Origin: Actinoplanes sp. NBC_00393 | GTDB taxonomy: Bacteria; Actinomycetota; Actinomycetes; Mycobacteriales; Micromonosporaceae | DNA: 64,000 nt | Reading direction: 5' to 3' | NCBI RefSeq assembly: GCF_036053395.1 | Contig: NZ_CP107942.1 | Location: 2,756,501-2,820,500, forward strand | In this document: in pieces, positions 41,293 through 50,422 of the stretch | How positions within the stretch are numbered: the stretch's first letter is position 1 | Layout: every line of letters starts with the position of its first letter | Notes under the pieces: generated by a model | The model's database searches: none | What the model was told of the DNA's origin: nothing | Seen by the model: only the letters and a program-made list of their open reading frames with translations | Translations under genes and position numbers: made by a program

Positions 41293-41821
41293 CGCGTACT
41301 CCATCGCTCGGGCCGTACCGGCCCACCACCACCGATTCCGGCCGCAGCACCCGGCGCCCGTCGCGGAAGCCGAGCCGGACCACCTCCACCACAGCGCCGT
41401 CCAGCGCGGCGTCCGCTGTCGGCCGTACCTCGATCGCCTCCTGCACCGCCTCGTCGAACGGCGTGCCGACGCCGCTGCTGATCGGCGAGACGTCCTGCCG
41501 CTGCAGCGCCTGCACCAGCTGCTCGCGCAGGCTGCGCAGCCGCGCCTGCAGGATCTCGGCGGACGCGGCGCCCAGCGCGCACGCCTGCAGCGTCTGCTCG
41601 ACCGTGTCGTGCAGCTGGATCAGGTCGCGCAGGACCCGGCTGAGCATGTGGCGGCGCAGCCAGTCGTCGCGGTAGTTCGTCAGCTCCGTCATCAGGTGCT
41701 CGGACCACTCGCGGTGCTGCTGGTCGTCGGAGATCTTGTTCTCGAAGAGCTGGTGCAGTCCGGCGAGCCGGCCGTCGATACGCTCCAGCGCGGCGAACAC
41801 CTCGGGCGGGTCTGAGGTCAT
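41285..41821 (-). CDS. GrpE-like nucleotide exchange factor
   Basis: 178 residues from ATG 41821 (GGGAG five bases before; ATG 41833 is an alternative). A long N-terminal helix (VFAALERIDGRLAGLHQLFENK and on) followed by RDLIQLHDTVEQTL, a GrpE-like second helix, and a C-terminal beta part with the FDEAVQEAIEVRPTADAAL segment, similar to FDP-x-x-HEAV in GrpE, and ending VLRPESVVVGRY, like the GrpE strand. It should release ADP from the DnaK-like protein encoded next. First gene of the six-gene operon; its promoter must lie in 41822-41932. Confidence 0.75.
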   Translation of the reverse strand: MTSDPPEVFAALERIDGRLAGLHQLFENKISDDQQHREWSEHLMTELTNYRDDWLRRHMLSRVLRDLIQLHDTVEQTLQACALGAASAEILQARLRSLREQLVQALQRQDVSPISSGVGTPFDEAVQEAIEVRPTADAALDGAVVEVVRLGFRDGRRVLRPESVVVGRYGPSDGVRDE

Positions 41822-41932
41822 CTCGGCTCCCAATACAGGTGCATCCCAGGCTCCCGCTGCACGGGTGGTACTTCCAGCCAGCGTCCTCGATCCGACCGCA
41901 CCGGGCGTGCCCAGCCGATACCGTCACCGGCC

Positions 41933-43273
41933 ATGAGTGTCACGAGTGTTCTGCGTCAGCGCCTCGGCGAACGTCTGGTCACGACGGACGACGACGGCTT
42001 CGCCGACGCCCGCAAGGTCTGGAACGCGGCCGTGAGCACGCAGCCGGCCGGGATCGCCCGCTGCGCGGACGCCGCCGAGGTCAGCCGGGCCGTGCATGCC
42101 GCCCGCGAGCTTGGACTGCCCCTTTCGGTACGCGCGGGCGGGCACGACTGGGCCGGCCGGGCGCTCCGCGACGGCGGCCTGGTCGTCGACCTGACCCGGA
42201 TGCGCGGGGTACGCCTCGACACCGCCGGCCGCACCGTCAGCGTGCAGGGCGGCGCCACCGCCGCCGACCTGCTCACCGTCACCGCGCCGCACGACCTGGT
42301 CACCGCCACCGGCGTCGTCAGCTCGGTCGGCATGGCCGGGCTGACCACCGTCGGCGGATACGGCGCCCTGATCGGCCGGCACGGGCTGGCGCTCGACAAC
42401 CTGCTCGACGCCGACGTGGTGCTCGCCGACGGCACCCACGTGACGGCCGGGCCGGACGACGACAAGGAACTGTGGTGGGCGCTGCGCGGCGGCGGCGGCA
42501 ACTTCGGCGTCGTGACCCGCCTGCGCTACCGGCTGCACGAACTGCCCGTCATCCTCGCCGGGATGCTGATGTTCCCGGTCGCCGAGGCCGCGGCGGTGCT
42601 CGCCGGCTACGCCGAGGTGGTGGCGGAGGCGCCCGACGAGCTGACCGTGATGTGCGGATTCCTGCCGGGGCCGGACGGGCGGGCGCTGCCGTTCCTGTGC
42701 CCGTTCTGGTCCGGGACCGACCGGTCCGCCGGGAAGAAGGCGGTGGACCGGCTGCGCTCGCTCGGGCATCCGATCGTGGACCAGGTGGTCCCGATGCCGT
42801 ACCTGGGCGCGCTCGCCATGTTCGACGGCAACGTCTCCGCGGAGAACCACTACCTGCTGCGCAGCCGCTGGTTCCCGGAGATGTCGCCGGCCGCCGCGCA
42901 GGCCCTGATCGCGGGCGCCGACACGCTGCCGTCGCCGTACTCGGCGCTGATCATCAACCGGTTCCACGGCGCGGCCGCACGGGTCGATCCGGACGCCACG
43001 GCCTTCGCCCTGCGCACCCCGCACCAGGTGGCCGAGGTGATCGCGGTCTGGCCGCCGGGGGAGACCCCGGACCGGCCCCGGGCCTGGGCGGACTCGGTGG
43101 TGGCCGCCCTGGATCCGGTCGCGCTGCCGGGCGGCTACCCGAACCTGCTCGGGCCGGAGGAGGACGAACGGGCCCGGGCGTCGTACGGGCCGAACCTGGA
43201 CCGCCTGCTCGCCGCCAAACGCGCCTACGACCCCGACAACGTCTTCGCCTCCGCGGTGCCGGCCCTGTTGTAG
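41933..43273 (+). CDS. FAD-linked oxidoreductase (berberine bridge enzyme-like)
   Basis: 446 residues. FAD_binding_4 domain with RAGGHDWAG, whose His71 is the usual covalent 8-alpha attachment site, VSVQGGATAADLL and TTVGGYGALIGRHGLALDN; a substrate domain; and a C-terminal BBE motif region with the sequence PNLDRLLAAKRAYDPDNVF (Y-x-x-N variant). Such enzymes oxidise sugars, polyphenols or natural-product alcohols with O2. The bicovalent Cys typical of the plant group is replaced by GGYG. ATG 41933; divergent from the chaperone-CHAT operon, 111 bases between starts. No biosynthetic genes beside it that would tell the substrate. Confidence 0.85.
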   Translation: MSVTSVLRQRLGERLVTTDDDGFADARKVWNAAVSTQPAGIARCADAAEVSRAVHAARELGLPLSVRAGGHDWAGRALRDGGLVVDLTRMRGVRLDTAGRTVSVQGGATAADLLTVTAPHDLVTATGVVSSVGMAGLTTVGGYGALIGRHGLALDNLLDADVVLADGTHVTAGPDDDKELWWALRGGGGNFGVVTRLRYRLHELPVILAGMLMFPVAEAAAVLAGYAEVVAEAPDELTVMCGFLPGPDGRALPFLCPFWSGTDRSAGKKAVDRLRSLGHPIVDQVVPMPYLGALAMFDGNVSAENHYLLRSRWFPEMSPAAAQALIAGADTLPSPYSALIINRFHGAAARVDPDATAFALRTPHQVAEVIAVWPPGETPDRPRAWADSVVAALDPVALPGGYPNLLGPEEDERARASYGPNLDRLLAAKRAYDPDNVFASAVPALL

Positions 43274-43286
43274 CCGCCCCGGTTGA

Positions 43287-43334
43287 CTTGTCTCAAGTCT
43301 TGACGCACTCTGTTGAGACAAGACTTGAGACAAG
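43287..43334. promoter_or_regulatory. Repeated operator in front of the membrane-GntR operon
   Basis: CTTGTCTCAAGTCTTG (43287-43302) and CAAGACTTGAGACAAG (43319-43334) form a perfect 16-base inverted repeat with 16 bases between. Inside, the 9-mer TTGAGACAA occurs at 43313-43321 and 43325-43333 (12 bases apart) and inverted at 43289-43297. TTGACG at 43300-43305 could be a -35. The A+T-rich block ends 10 bases before the ATG and is the likely operator of the GntR/YtrA regulator encoded two genes on. Confidence 0.75.
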
Positions 43335-43343
43335 GGAGGCGTC

Positions 43344-44117
43344 ATGACGGACGCAGCGATGCCGGCGGCGGACCGGGAACGCGGCCGCCTCTGGCTGGCC
43401 GTGCACGGGCTGCCCGACGACCGGCCCACCTCGTTGCTGGTGACCCGGGTGGCGGTCCGGCAAGGGGCGCGCCTGATCGCTGCCATCCTGCTGGCCGTGT
43501 TCATCTGCGTGGTCGCTCTGACCTACGTCAGCAATCAGCCGTGGTCGCTGGCGGTGCTGACCGTGATGGTGGTGGCGCTGGTGCTGGGCCAGGCGCTGCT
43601 GGACTGGTGGGTGCGCCGGACCGACCGGCGGGCCGCAGCCACGCTGACGCGACGGGTGGCTCACGCCGTGCCGCTCGGCTGGCGCACGCTTCTCGGTGTG
43701 CCACTGGCCGCCTTCGTGGTCGCCATCTTCGCCGGCGCGACGGCGATGGCGGTCAACGCGCTCACCGTCCCCGAACCGACCGCCAGGTATGCGGGGATCG
43801 TGCTGCTCATCGGGCTGGCCGGGACCGCAGTCAGCATGATCATCCAGCTGCGTCACGCGCTGACGTATCCGGCCGTCGCCGACGACCAGGTGTCCCTGGC
43901 CGCCGACGTGGTCATCCGGGTCGAGGACGCCCGCGACATGACCGTGCCGTCCGTGGTCTGGTCACTTCCGGTCACGTCGGTGTTCGCCGCCGCGCCCGGC
44001 TGGTGGAACGCCGCCTGGATGGTCTTCATCGCCCTCAGCGCCGTCGCCCTCGCCCTGATCACCTGGCGGACGCCACGCCCCGGCGCGGTGGCCCGGCAGG
44101 TCACGAACGCGGCCTGA
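43344..44117 (+). CDS. Membrane protein controlled by adjacent GntR regulator
   Basis: 257 residues with about six membrane segments (LIAAILLAVFICVVALTYV, LAVLTVMVVALVLGQALL, FVVAIFAGATAMAV, IVLLIGLAGTAVSMIIQL, and two near the C terminus). Between them lie charged loops including RRTDRRAAATLTRRVAH. No family is recognised. It is followed by a GntR/YtrA gene after four bases and preceded by that regulator's likely operator, so its expression is probably switched by an unknown ligand, as for exporters of cell-envelope-active compounds in YtrA systems. RBS GGGAGG before ATG 43344. Confidence 0.7.
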   Translation: MTDAAMPAADRERGRLWLAVHGLPDDRPTSLLVTRVAVRQGARLIAAILLAVFICVVALTYVSNQPWSLAVLTVMVVALVLGQALLDWWVRRTDRRAAATLTRRVAHAVPLGWRTLLGVPLAAFVVAIFAGATAMAVNALTVPEPTARYAGIVLLIGLAGTAVSMIIQLRHALTYPAVADDQVSLAADVVIRVEDARDMTVPSVVWSLPVTSVFAAAPGWWNAAWMVFIALSAVALALITWRTPRPGAVARQVTNAA

Positions 44118-44121
44118 CCCG

Positions 44122-44487
44122 ATGATCGTCATCGACTCGGCCTCGCCGGTTCCGCCGTTCGAGCAGCTCCGGGCCCAGCTGGCCGGCCAGATCCAGGACC
44201 ACACCCTGGCCGTCGGCACCCGGCTGCCGGCCATCCGCCGCCTCGCCGCCGACCTCGGCCTGGCCATCAACACCGTCGGGCGCGCCTACCGTGAGCTGGA
44301 AGAGGCGGGCCTGATCGAGACCCGCGGCGCGGCCGGTTCCTATGTGACCGCCGCCGGCGAGGAGGGGCGGGAGAAGGCGCACCGGGCCGCCGCGGAGTAC
44401 GCCGCCGTGGTCGCCCGCAGCGGGATCGGCGCCGAGGAAGCCCTGCGCATCGTCCAGGCCGCGCTGACCAGGAGCCTCACCACGTGA
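44122..44487 (+). CDS. GntR family regulator, YtrA subfamily
   Basis: 121 residues. The N-terminal winged helix is complete: VPPFEQLRAQLAGQIQD, LPAIRRLAADLGLAINTVGR and AYRELEEAGLIETRGAAGSY; the C-terminal part is only about 45 residues, which is the short tail typical of the YtrA subfamily. These repressors control small membrane or ABC operons and usually bind just upstream of them. Four bases separate it from the membrane gene in front; a strong terminator follows at 44490. The repeated operator at 43287-43334 is its likely binding site. Confidence 0.9.
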   Translation: MIVIDSASPVPPFEQLRAQLAGQIQDHTLAVGTRLPAIRRLAADLGLAINTVGRAYRELEEAGLIETRGAAGSYVTAAGEEGREKAHRAAAEYAAVVARSGIGAEEALRIVQAALTRSLTT

Positions 44488-44489
44488 CC

Positions 44490-44520
44490 GCGGCTCCCGG
44501 CCGCCATGGCCGGGAGCCGC
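44490..44520 (+). terminator. Hairpin terminator after the GntR gene
   Basis: GCGGCTCCCGGCC and GGCCGGGAGCCGC make a perfect 13-base stem with a 5-base loop, starting three bases after the GntR stop, then GTCATTCT. It may also serve the convergent lectin gene whose stop is at 44529. Confidence 0.85.
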
Positions 44521-44528
44521 GTCATTCT

Positions 44529-45197
<669 letters not shown>

Positions 45198-46046
45198 TTA
45201 CGGGGTGTCCATATCCCATCGAAGATCCCCAATGGCGGCCAGCAGCTGCAGCTTCTCGTGGCTCTCGCTGCCCGGCGACGCGGTGTAGACCACCAGTTGC
45301 TGCGACAGGTCCGGATCGATCAGGCGCTGGCAGTTCAGCTCGAGCAGCCCCACCGAAGGATGCTGCAGCCGCACCGGCCCGCAGTACGTCGGCGCCACCG
45401 GATGCCCCCGCCACAACTCAGCGAACTCGGCACTGGCGGACAGCAGCGCGTCGACGATCTGCGCCGCCCGCGACGACGGGCCGGAGCGGGTGTACGAGTC
45501 GTGCAGATCAGCCACGATCATCCGGCTCTGCTCCGCCTGGTCAGCCGCGGGCACCAGCAGCCGGCTCGCCGGATCGGTGAACCACCGGTAGTGCTTGCTG
45601 CGCGCCAGCCCGGCATGCCCACTGTCGTCGCCCAGCAGCGCCACCGCCAACCGGGTCTGCAGCAGCGCCTCCCCGAGGTGTGAATAGACCACGGCAGGCG
45701 CGTCCTGCAGCCCGTCGAAGATGCGCATCATGCCGGGATTGACGTGCCCGTTGTCCGCGGCCCGGCGCGGCGCCGCGTATCCGCCCAACCGGAACAGATG
45801 GTCCCGTTCCTCCATCGACAGGCGCAGCCCGCGGGCCAGCGCGCCGAGCATCTGCTCCGACGGGTGCGGCCCGCGCGGCTGCTCGAGCCGCGTGTAGTAG
45901 TCGATCGACATGTCGCTGAGCACCGCGACCTCCTCACGCCGCAGCCCGCGGGTGCGCCGCCGCGGCCCGCGAGGCAGGCCGACGTCCTCCGGCTGCAACG
46001 CCTCCCGCCGGCTGCGCAGGTAGTCGGCCAGCCTCGCGCGATCCAC
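45198..46046 (-). CDS. XRE family regulator with MmyB-like ligand domain
   Basis: 282 residues from GTG 46046 (AGGAGA four bases before). Helix-turn-helix at about 5-70: RADYLRSRREALQPEDVGLP, then RRTRGLRREEVAVLSDMSIDYYTRLEQPRGPHPSEQMLGALAR (read in pieces). The remainder is the MmyB-type PAS-like domain, with FDGLQDAPAVVYSHLGEAL, SKHYRWFTDPASR and LNCQRLIDPDLSQQLVVYTA. The family binds fatty acids and commonly represses an adjacent SDR gene. Here the SDR gene stands eight bases upstream in the same operon, which fits the usual pairing. Confidence 0.9.
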   Translation of the reverse strand: MDRARLADYLRSRREALQPEDVGLPRGPRRRTRGLRREEVAVLSDMSIDYYTRLEQPRGPHPSEQMLGALARGLRLSMEERDHLFRLGGYAAPRRAADNGHVNPGMMRIFDGLQDAPAVVYSHLGEALLQTRLAVALLGDDSGHAGLARSKHYRWFTDPASRLLVPAADQAEQSRMIVADLHDSYTRSGPSSRAAQIVDALLSASAEFAELWRGHPVAPTYCGPVRLQHPSVGLLELNCQRLIDPDLSQQLVVYTASPGSESHEKLQLLAAIGDLRWDMDTP

Positions 46047-46054
46047 GTGTTCTC

Positions 46055-46954
46055 CTAACGAGCGACGGTGAGGTCCCACAGCCGCGCCGCCGTGCCGGCG
46101 TCGCGGGCGGGACGGTAGAGCTTCAGTTCGGCCGGCCCGCCGGTGAACTGGCCGACGCCGTCCGGCCCGTACAGCCGGCCGCCGTGCGCATCCGGGCTGG
46201 TGGCGGCGTACAGGGCGGGCTGCAGTCCGTCCTCGACGCTGTGCACCAGCACACCCCAGCGGTGCAGCCGGGTGAAGATCGCCTCGTGCGGCGCGGGCTT
46301 GTCGCGCCCCAGGTTCGGCCCGGCCGCGTACAGGCCGGTCATCGTGGTCCCGGGGTGCGCCGCGTTGCTGACGATGCCCCAGCCCGCAGCGCGGCTGCGC
46401 CGGTCCAACTCGATCGCGAACAGCAGGTTCGCCAGCTTCGACTGCCCGTAGGAGCGCACCGCCGAGTACTTCTTCTCGCTCTGCAGATCGTCCCAGTCGA
46501 TCCGGGCCTGCCGGGCGGAACTGCTGGTCATCGTGGTCACCCGGGCCTGCCCGGCCCGCAGCAGCGGCAGCAGCCCGAGCGTCAGCGCGGCGTGCCCCAC
46601 ATAGTTGGTGCCCCACTGCAGCTCCAGGCCGTCGGCGGTGGTGTGCCGGGTCGCCGGAGCCATCACCCCCGCATTGTTGATCAGGAGGTTGACCGGCCGG
46701 CCCTCGGCATCGAGGTCCTTCACCAGGGCGTCGACCGAGGCCAGCGAGGCCAGGTCAAGAGCACGCAGCGAGGCAGCGGCGCCGGGCACCGCATCGCGCA
46801 GCCGGCTCAGCGCCGCCTCACCCTTCTCCCTGTCGCGTACGGCGAGCAGCACCTCAGCCCCCGAAGCCGCGAGCCGTGTCGCCAAGCCCAGACCCAGCCC
46901 ACTGCTCGCGCCTGTCACGACCGCGAGCCGCCCGCTCAGGTCCACCGACGGCAT
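46055..46954 (-). CDS. Short-chain dehydrogenase/reductase
   Basis: 299 residues. NAD(P) site [16 protein letters not shown], catalytic Ser in TMTSSSARQ and the YGQSK pair (Tyr, Lys), then the [11 protein letters not shown] loop. Length and the extra C-terminal part ([17 protein letters not shown]) match the retinol dehydrogenase/oxidoreductase subgroup often paired with MmyB-type XRE regulators. Substrate unknown. ATG 46954 chosen over upstream GTG 46960 and ATG 47044 because homologues begin [13 protein letters not shown]. Forms an operon with the XRE gene. Confidence 0.88.
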   Translation of the reverse strand: MPSVDLSGRLAVVTGASSGLGLGLATRLAASGAEVLLAVRDREKGEAALSRLRDAVPGAAASLRALDLASLASVDALVKDLDAEGRPVNLLINNAGVMAPATRHTTADGLELQWGTNYVGHAALTLGLLPLLRAGQARVTTMTSSSARQARIDWDDLQSEKKYSAVRSYGQSKLANLLFAIELDRRSRAAGWGIVSNAAHPGTTMTGLYAAGPNLGRDKPAPHEAIFTRLHRWGVLVHSVEDGLQPALYAATSPDAHGGRLYGPDGVGQFTGGPAELKLYRPARDAGTAARLWDLTVAR

Positions 46955-47056
46955 CGTCACTTTCTGCACAACCACTCCCAGGTCAGCGATGTTTCCTCCA
47001 CGCTGACGCGCCCCGCCGGCGCCAACCATGGTGCGCCGGTACAAGGCTGGGCAGGG

Positions 47057-48193
47057 TCAGGTCGCCTCCCGCAGCCAGGTGCGGCACAGCCACCACGCGG
47101 TGGTCGCGCCGAACGTGCCGGCCGGGTCGACCCCGGTGACCTCGGCGAACCGCCGCACCCGGTTGCGCACCGTGTTGGGGTGCACGAACAGCCGGTCCCC
47201 GGCGACGGTGACGTCCCGGTCGCTCTCCAGATAGGCCAGCACGGCGTGCGCCACCGGTTCGGCGTTGACGCCCAGCACGCTGCGGGCCCGCTGATGGCGT
47301 TCGAGCAGGGCGGTGGCCAGGTCGCCGCGGTCGGTCAGCGCCGCCACCCACGCCACGTCGGCGATGTGCACGACGCCGGTGCGCCCGGCCGGCTCGGCGG
47401 CGGCCAGCGCGGCGACGGCGTGCCGCTGGACCGGCGCCAGCTTGCCGGGTTCCGCCGGACCGGCCAGTCCGGCCACCGCCCCGGCCGCGACCACCCGCGT
47501 GGACGGCGCCCGCGACGTGACCGCCACGAGCAGATCGTTGACGACCGCGCACAGCACCGGCGGGTGCTCCCGCAGCGCCCGTTCCACCCCGGCGGCGTGC
47601 TGCGGCCGGGCGACGAGCACCCACAGTCCTTCGGCGGCCGGCAGTCCCGCCTCGGCGACCGCGAGCACCGCTGCCGATCCGCCGTGCAGCAGCCGCCGCA
47701 GGATCGCCGCGTCCCGGCTGCCCGGCAGCGGTTCCACACCCGCCTTCGCGGCCCGGTGCGCCGTGATCAGCCGGGCCCGGACCGCCTCCGCCCAGTCGTC
47801 GTACAGCTCCCGGGCGTCCAGCAGCCGGTCCGGCCCGACCCCCTCACTGCGGCCGACCTCGCGGGCGCGGGCCCAGATCGCGCGTTCGGCGACGTGGATG
47901 GCGCCCAGCACGGCCTCGATCGGCACGCCCTGCCGGGCCCGGGTGACGCCGAGTTCCTCGACGAACGAGAGCTCGGCCTCGGTGGGGCCGCGCCGGGCAG
48001 CGAGGGCCCGGGTCGCCGCGGTGAGCAGCGCACGGGTGTGCCCGGCGATGTCGGACGGCGCCAGCACCGCGACCTGCGGCACCGTTGCGCGCACCCCGTT
48101 GATCACCGACGGCAGCAGGTCCTCGTCGCCCATCACGCGTTCGATCAGGTCGACCACGGCCGTCCAGCCGTCGGGTGCGTTCATGACCGTCAT
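47057..48193 (-). CDS. PucR/CdaR-type transcriptional regulator
   Basis: 378 residues with an N-terminal helical domain (RARQGVPIEAVLGAIHVAERAIW), a GGDEF-like central part in the PucR manner, and a C-terminal helix-turn-helix of the HTH_30 family: AVLAYLESDRDVTVAGDRLF and HPNTVRNRVRRFAEVTG. It is divergent from the flavin monooxygenase operon with a palindrome between, so it probably controls that operon and itself. PucR relatives answer to catabolic substrates; the ligand is unknown. Confidence 0.85.
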   Translation of the reverse strand: MTVMNAPDGWTAVVDLIERVMGDEDLLPSVINGVRATVPQVAVLAPSDIAGHTRALLTAATRALAARRGPTEAELSFVEELGVTRARQGVPIEAVLGAIHVAERAIWARAREVGRSEGVGPDRLLDARELYDDWAEAVRARLITAHRAAKAGVEPLPGSRDAAILRRLLHGGSAAVLAVAEAGLPAAEGLWVLVARPQHAAGVERALREHPPVLCAVVNDLLVAVTSRAPSTRVVAAGAVAGLAGPAEPGKLAPVQRHAVAALAAAEPAGRTGVVHIADVAWVAALTDRGDLATALLERHQRARSVLGVNAEPVAHAVLAYLESDRDVTVAGDRLFVHPNTVRNRVRRFAEVTGVDPAGTFGATTAWWLCRTWLREAT

Positions 48194-48204
48194 GCTGCCC
48201 CGAT

Positions 48205-48222
48205 GTTGTGGTGGCCCACAAC
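48205..48222. promoter_or_regulatory. Palindromic operator between PucR-type gene and monooxygenase operon
   Basis: GTTGTGGTGGCCCACAAC is a perfect 7-base inverted repeat with a 4-base spacer. It lies 12 bases before the regulator start and about 93 before the monooxygenase start. As the only clear palindrome in the divergent region, it is the best candidate site for the PucR-type regulator. Confidence 0.65.
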
Positions 48223-48314
48223 GTGGGGTGGGAACGGCGTGGTTCGCACCATGTCCAGGGCGGCGGCCCAGGGCCTACGGTTTGGCGAGAGCTACAACAT
48301 CGGTAGGAGATGTC

Positions 48315-49598
48315 ATGCGTGTCGCCGTGATCGGCGCGGGCGCCGCCGGCCTGGCCGCGGTCAAGGCCCTGCTCGACGCCGGCTGTGAGCCGGTCGCCTA
48401 CGAGCGTGGGGAGCGGCCCGGTGGGCTGTGGGCCGGCAACGCGTACGCATCGTTGCACCTCAACACCAGCAAGGGCCGCACCGAGTTCGCGGATTTCCCG
48501 ATGCCGGCGCACTGGCCCACCTACCCGTCGGCCGATCACATCGGCGAGTACCTGGCGGACTACGCCGACAAGTTCGGGATCACCGAGCGCATCCGGTTCG
48601 GCAGCACCGTCACCAGCGTCGAACGCGACGGGTTGTGGGCGGTGACAACCGAGGCCGGGGACACCGAGCGCTACGACGCGGTGATCGTCGCCAACGGCCA
48701 CAACTGGGCGCCGCGCCTGCCCGAGCCCGGCTATCCGGGCACGTTCGACGGCGTCCAGATGCACGCCCACGACTACCGCACGCCGGACGTCTTCACGGGT
48801 AGGCGGGTGCTGGTCGTCGGGATGGGCAACTCGGCCATGGACATTGCTGTGGACGCGTCTTACACGGCCCGCGGCCCGGTGCTGCTGTCCGCCCGGCACG
48901 GCGTGCACATCGTCCCGAAGTACCTGTTCGGCCGGCCGTCGGACGCCACCGGCGGCGCCCTGGCCGTCCTGCCGTGGCGGCTGCGCCAGCGCGTCGCCGA
49001 GACCATGCTGCGGCTGGCGGTCGGCACCCCGCAGGGCTACGGGCTGCCCGCCCCGGCCGGCGGGCTGTTCCAGAACCATCCGACGATCAGCGACACCATC
49101 CTGCACCGGCTCACCCACGGCGAGGTGGCGCCGCGACCCGGCATCGCGCGCCTGGACGGGAACCGGGTCGAGTTCACCGACGGCGCCGCCGATCCGGTGG
49201 ATGTGATCGTGTGGGCGACCGGGTACCGCGTACAGATCCCGTTTCTCTCACCGCAGTGGCTGGGGCCGGATCCGGAACGCCTGCCGCTCTACCAGCGGGT
49301 CTTCCATCTGGACGAGCCGAGCCTGGCGTTCGTGGGCCTGATGCAGTCCACCGGCGCGGCGTTCCCGGTGGTGGAGGCGCAGGCCAAGCTGGCCGCGGCG
49401 TACCTGTCGGGCGCCTATGCCCTGCCGCCTGCTGCTGAGCAGCAACGCGCTGTGGACCGCGCGCTGCGCGCGGCGGTCGAACGCTGGGGAGCCACCGCGC
49501 GCCCGCACATGCGCGTCGATTTCGATCAGTACGTTGCGGCGGTGCCCCGCGAGATCGCGGCCGGCCGTGCCCGCCTGGCCCGAGGAGTGCCCGCATGA
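48315..49598 (+). CDS. Flavin-containing monooxygenase
   Basis: 427 residues. First Rossmann motif GAGAAGLAAVKAL for FAD, a second NADPH motif VVGMGNSAMDIAV, and the FMO-type link VIWVATGY-like VDVIVWATGYRVQIPF. Members insert oxygen from O2 into soft nucleophiles or ketones (Baeyer-Villiger relatives). The substrate-binding C-terminal segment is of the dimethylaniline monooxygenase type. RBS GTAGGAGA before ATG 48315. First gene of a three-gene operon (monooxygenase, SDR, transporter) with ATGA overlaps, divergent from a PucR-type regulator: probably uptake and oxidation of an organic compound. Confidence 0.85.
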   Translation: MRVAVIGAGAAGLAAVKALLDAGCEPVAYERGERPGGLWAGNAYASLHLNTSKGRTEFADFPMPAHWPTYPSADHIGEYLADYADKFGITERIRFGSTVTSVERDGLWAVTTEAGDTERYDAVIVANGHNWAPRLPEPGYPGTFDGVQMHAHDYRTPDVFTGRRVLVVGMGNSAMDIAVDASYTARGPVLLSARHGVHIVPKYLFGRPSDATGGALAVLPWRLRQRVAETMLRLAVGTPQGYGLPAPAGGLFQNHPTISDTILHRLTHGEVAPRPGIARLDGNRVEFTDGAADPVDVIVWATGYRVQIPFLSPQWLGPDPERLPLYQRVFHLDEPSLAFVGLMQSTGAAFPVVEAQAKLAAAYLSGAYALPPAAEQQRAVDRALRAAVERWGATARPHMRVDFDQYVAAVPREIAAGRARLARGVPA

Positions 49599-50422
49599 GC
49601 AGCCGTGATCCGAAGGGCATGCGTGTCCTGGTCACCGGTGCGTCCGGAACGTTCGGCCGGGCGATCTGCGCCCGCCTGGACGCGCTCGGCGCGCGGGTCG
49701 TCGGCCTGGACCTGGCGCCCCGCGTCGACGACCCGGTCGAGGTGCTGGCCTGCGACATCACCGACGACACGGCGGTGCCGGCCGCGGTGGCCGAGGCGAT
49801 CGCCCTGTTGGGCGGGCTCGACCTGCTGATCAACAACGCCGGGATCGGCGGGCCGGCCCCGGCCGAACGGGCGCCGGGCGTGGAGGTACGCCGCCAGCTC
49901 GACATCAACCTGCTCGGCACCTGGCGGGTGACCGCGGCCTGTGTGGACGCCCTGGTCGCCTCCCGCGGCCGGGTCGTCATGCTGTCGTCGCGGATGGCCG
50001 TCATGCAGCTGCCCCTGGCCGCCGCCTACGGCGCGTCCAAGCGGGCCCTGGTCGCGTACGCCGACGCGCTGCGCCTGGAGATCGGCACCCACGTCGGCGT
50101 GACCTGCGTGTACCCGTCGGCGGTCCGCAGCCCGATCCACGACTCGACGGCCGCCGCCGGGCTCTCGCTGGAGGGCATGAGCCAGTACGAGCCGCTCGAC
50201 GGCGTCGTGCGTACCGTGCTGAAAGCTGCGCTCAGCCGGCGCCCGCGCCGCGACCTGCCCACCACCCGGCGCGGCGCCGTGGAATTCTTCCTGGCCCGCC
50301 ACCTGCCCGCGCTGACCGACCGGATCGTCGCGCGCACCCTGGCCGGCCGGGCCCGCTCCGGCGCGTTCGGGGGCGCCGACCTGGCGGCCGGCGTCGTCGC
50401 CCGGCACACGGAGAGCTCATGA
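49595..50422 (+). CDS. Short-chain dehydrogenase/reductase
   Basis: 275 residues. TGASGTFGRA for NAD(P), NNAGIGG, Ser in VVMLSSRMAV, Tyr and Lys in AAYGASKRAL, then CVYPSAVRSPIHD. The C-terminal extension (RRDLPTTRRGAVEFFLARHL) with basic residues may touch the membrane. It overlaps the monooxygenase stop by four bases and its own stop overlaps the transporter start, so the three are one unit. It may oxidise the alcohol or reduce the ketone that the monooxygenase handles. Confidence 0.85.
   Translation: MSSRDPKGMRVLVTGASGTFGRAICARLDALGARVVGLDLAPRVDDPVEVLACDITDDTAVPAAVAEAIALLGGLDLLINNAGIGGPAPAERAPGVEVRRQLDINLLGTWRVTAACVDALVASRGRVVMLSSRMAVMQLPLAAAYGASKRALVAYADALRLEIGTHVGVTCVYPSAVRSPIHDSTAAAGLSLEGMSQYEPLDGVVRTVLKAALSRRPRRDLPTTRRGAVEFFLARHLPALTDRIVARTLAGRARSGAFGGADLAAGVVARHTESS

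Noticed and set aside
46184..48388. Plus-strand frame opposite the SDR and PucR-type genes
   Set aside because: Low-complexity Gln/Arg/His translation, antisense to two genes with clear motifs. Only its last part overlaps the true monooxygenase start in another frame.
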